From contig CALHRB010000035.1 of NCBI GenBank assembly GCA_938038165.1, positions 1 to 8,705 on the forward strand: DNA of 8,705 bases. The letters run 5' to 3'. The stretch is from Candidatus Kapaibacterium sp. (GTDB lineage Bacteria > Bacteroidota > Ignavibacteria > Kapaibacteriales > UBA2268). The notes beneath the pieces were generated by a model. It did no database searches. It worked only from the letters and a program-made list of their open reading frames with translations, and was not told where the DNA came from. Numbering within the stretch: position 1 is the first letter of the stretch; every line of letters begins with the position of its first letter. Made by a program: the position numbers and the translations under genes. This document shows positions 8,001-8,705 of this stretch, piece by piece.

Positions 8001-8507
8001 GTTACTCTGACCTGGGAACCTGTTCCCTTTTCTATTTCTTACAGGTTACAGTTAAGCAGTAATTTAACTTTCAGCTCAATAATTCTCGATACTATAATAA
8101 CCTCCGCTGAACTAACTATTTCAAATTTAGAAGATAACAGAAGATATTTTTGGAGAGTAGCTTCAATTGATGAATACGGACAGGGTGATTTTGCCTCTCA
8201 CTTCAATTTCAGGACAAAATCAATCAGTTCTATTGATTTATTTACTGATAGTGATAAAATTTCCGCTTACCCCAATCCAGCTGGCTCATTAATTTATCTA
8301 TCGTTTTTTAATGAAAAAAGCCAAAATCTACTTGTTGAACTATACGATATGCAAAGTCGTAAAATATTAACTTTTGTGAACGAACATTTTGAACCCGGTA
8401 AAATCTCCTTAAAGCTTGATGTTAGTAAAATTAACGATGGTATGTATTTTATCCGAATTTCAAAGGATTTAACAGTTTCATCCAAAAAGATTTCGATTCT
8501 AAGATAA
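5028..8507 (+). CDS. Secreted Asp-box (BNR/sortilin-type) beta-propeller protein with two Fn3-like domains and a T9SS type A sorting domain
   Basis: This 1159-aa protein is predicted to cross the inner membrane by Sec and the outer membrane by the type IX secretion system, ending at the cell surface or outside. Residues 1-21 are a signal peptide (MKK, then a hydrophobic run); the cleavage site is unclear. A globular N-terminal region (about 40-135) precedes GPYNIGGRTRALAID, the usual opening of this propeller family. Asp-box repeats (S-x-D-x-G-x-T-W or variants) begin at 174, 230, 285, 339 (degenerate) and 771, with a partial one at 461. The middle carries HADQH (494-498), TDGGIF (514-519) and GGTQDNGT (560-567). 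Two Fn3-like domains follow, at about 876-971 and 975-1064, each ending in a HFWRV/YFWRV strand and an FxFxT strand. The last 80 or so residues are the sorting domain (YPNPAG at 1081-1086, LYDMQSR, and DGMYFIRI near the end). The ligand or enzymatic activity is unknown; the propeller could bind glycans or protein. It is tightly packed behind the DUF58 gene, an unusual place for such a protein. Confidence 0.92.
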   Translation: MKKLILPIFIFFTFGMILIHLKEPMPANIISSAEGLIQNTQALLKPVKVIQVSKTNKNTKANYIITYKTLNKDESAFGLTRAMEWRFERLKDPFTGEIPKNINSKVALFLKNHSGAMPDFEHFDKNSSVLSSTEWQKAGPYNIGGRTRALAIDFSDPEQKTILAGAVSGGMWKSTDGGITWKRTTEPQHLASVSCIAQNPNKGKENIWYYGTGELWGNSAGINGDGIFRSTDGGWSWRQIPSTLRNTPNSWDNQFEFIWNIIVYPKEGLEDIIFAATAAGGIIRSTDSGKTWNFVLGSFGNNSSLFTDIASTTDGVLYATLSQESFGRRTASQYGIFRSVNGTDWVNITPDNFPEKYKRIVIGISPSDENQIYFLAETPYSGKQTFNTQGDTLWHSLFKYTYISGDGTGKGGKWEDRSHNLPKPDYIRGQFNSQSSYNLVIKVKPDDPDIVFIGGTNLYRSDDAFKTSDRIKWIGGYCPTGFNCKDIYTYPNQHADQHSIVFPDNSSPKMYAGTDGGIFVTEDCTADSVEWISLNQGYTTTQFYTIALDHGTAGSKEIIGGTQDNGTLYSNNKPEWVFAANADGFYCAIENGGKYHYTSNNSSYQPKIKIWRRVLDENGEPLITTRLDPIGGKDFIWNTPFLLDPNNQNRMYLAGGKIVWRNNDLSKIPNEKNLDSISTEWDSLSYTRLESGNITALAVSTIPANTLYYGTSTGKLYKIRNSHQGNPEPEDITGQNFPINATIGSIAIDPKDGNKVFTVFTNYNVESVFYSEDEGKTWTPVTGNLEERPGGGGAGPAFNWLEILPLKDGNYYLAGTNSGLFSTAFLDGQYTCWVQESPNLIGNSVVDMVDARESDGFVAVGTHGLANYIANINRLPEKPSKPSLVFPKNNSGGIKNNSFFVWNKNKTGINSKIQISLKSDFSEILAEQDGILKDSVEIYSLISGRIKHFWRVQSRNNGGLSEFSDTFSFLTSINPPKLLTPPSNTDTVQKSVTLTWEPVPFSISYRLQLSSNLTFSSIILDTIITSAELTISNLEDNRRYFWRVASIDEYGQGDFASHFNFRTKSISSIDLFTDSDKISAYPNPAGSLIYLSFFNEKSQNLLVELYDMQSRKILTFVNEHFEPGKISLKLDVSKINDGMYFIRISKDLTVSSKKISILR

Positions 8508-8525
8508 GCAGAAGGCTTAAATAAG

Positions 8526-8705
8526 ATGAAAATGAGAACATATATAAAACTGTTATTAACAATAATATCTTTAACAATTTTTAATTTTTCTATTATTATC
8601 GCTCAGAATTTATCTATTTCGATAAAATCAGATACAAATAATGTCCTTATTGGCGACCAGATAAATATAAATCTAAAAGTTGCCTCCGATGAAAAGATAA
8701 AAATT
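8526..8705 (+). CDS. N-terminus of an exported protein, possibly BatD-like (cut off by window edge)
   Basis: An open frame runs from the ATG at 8526 to the end of the window, giving 60 codons with no stop. A second in-frame ATG lies at 8532. AGAAGG at 8511-8516, 9 nt before the first ATG, is the best Shine-Dalgarno-like sequence in the window and favours 8526. Residues 1-26 form a signal peptide: basic start (K2, R4, K8), hydrophobic core, and probable cleavage after A26 (IIAQ). The mature part begins with alternating beta-strand-like sequence (LSISIKSDTNNVLIGDQINI), which resembles the first Ig-like strands of BatD-type proteins that often follow MoxR-DUF58 pairs. It lies 18 bp after the secreted propeller gene on the same strand, so cotranscription is likely. 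That it is an exported protein is well supported; the BatD relation is inferred from 34 residues plus context. Confidence 0.7.
   Translation, partial: MKMRTYIKLLLTIISLTIFNFSIIIAQNLSISIKSDTNNVLIGDQININLKVASDEKIKI

Overview
The window is AT-rich bacterial DNA. It holds five protein-coding genes and almost no non-coding space. The most informative organism marker is the large secreted protein at 5028-8507. It ends in a type A sorting domain of the type IX secretion system (T9SS), with the YPNPAG entry motif at residues 1081-1086. T9SS is essentially confined to the Bacteroidota/Chlorobiota/Ignavibacteriota/Kapabacteria part of the FCB group. The A+T-rich intergenic DNA and weak or absent Shine-Dalgarno sequences fit that group. 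I cannot narrow it further from this sequence alone.

Layout: (1) Positions 1-1429, minus strand, carry the N-terminal 476 codons of uvrC, the nucleotide excision repair endonuclease. The gene runs off the left edge. (2) A 108-bp A+T-rich divergent spacer (1430-1537) holds two short inverted repeats. (3) At 1538-3049, plus strand, is a polytopic GT-C/GT39-like membrane glycosyltransferase. (4) After an 87-bp gap comes a tight plus-strand cluster. It consists of a MoxR-family AAA+ ATPase (3137-4123), a DUF58 protein with an intact MIDAS motif (4139-5014), the 1159-aa secreted beta-propeller-type T9SS protein (5028-8507), and the start of a further exported protein (from 8526, cut by the right edge). 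Spacings inside the cluster are 15, 13 and 18 bp, so a single transcript is likely.

How the genes may work together: MoxR ATPases and DUF58/VWA proteins form a well-known chaperone-like pair, often followed by Bat-type membrane or periplasmic proteins. The truncated last gene has a signal peptide and an N-terminus compatible with such a BatD-like protein. The unusual element is the large T9SS-exported Asp-box protein lying between the DUF58 gene and that last gene. uvrC and the glycosyltransferase show no obvious functional link to the cluster. I saw no rRNA, tRNA, CRISPR array, insertion sequence or prophage feature. The window looks mostly like ordinary chromosome, and the embedded secreted protein is the main item worth a second look.
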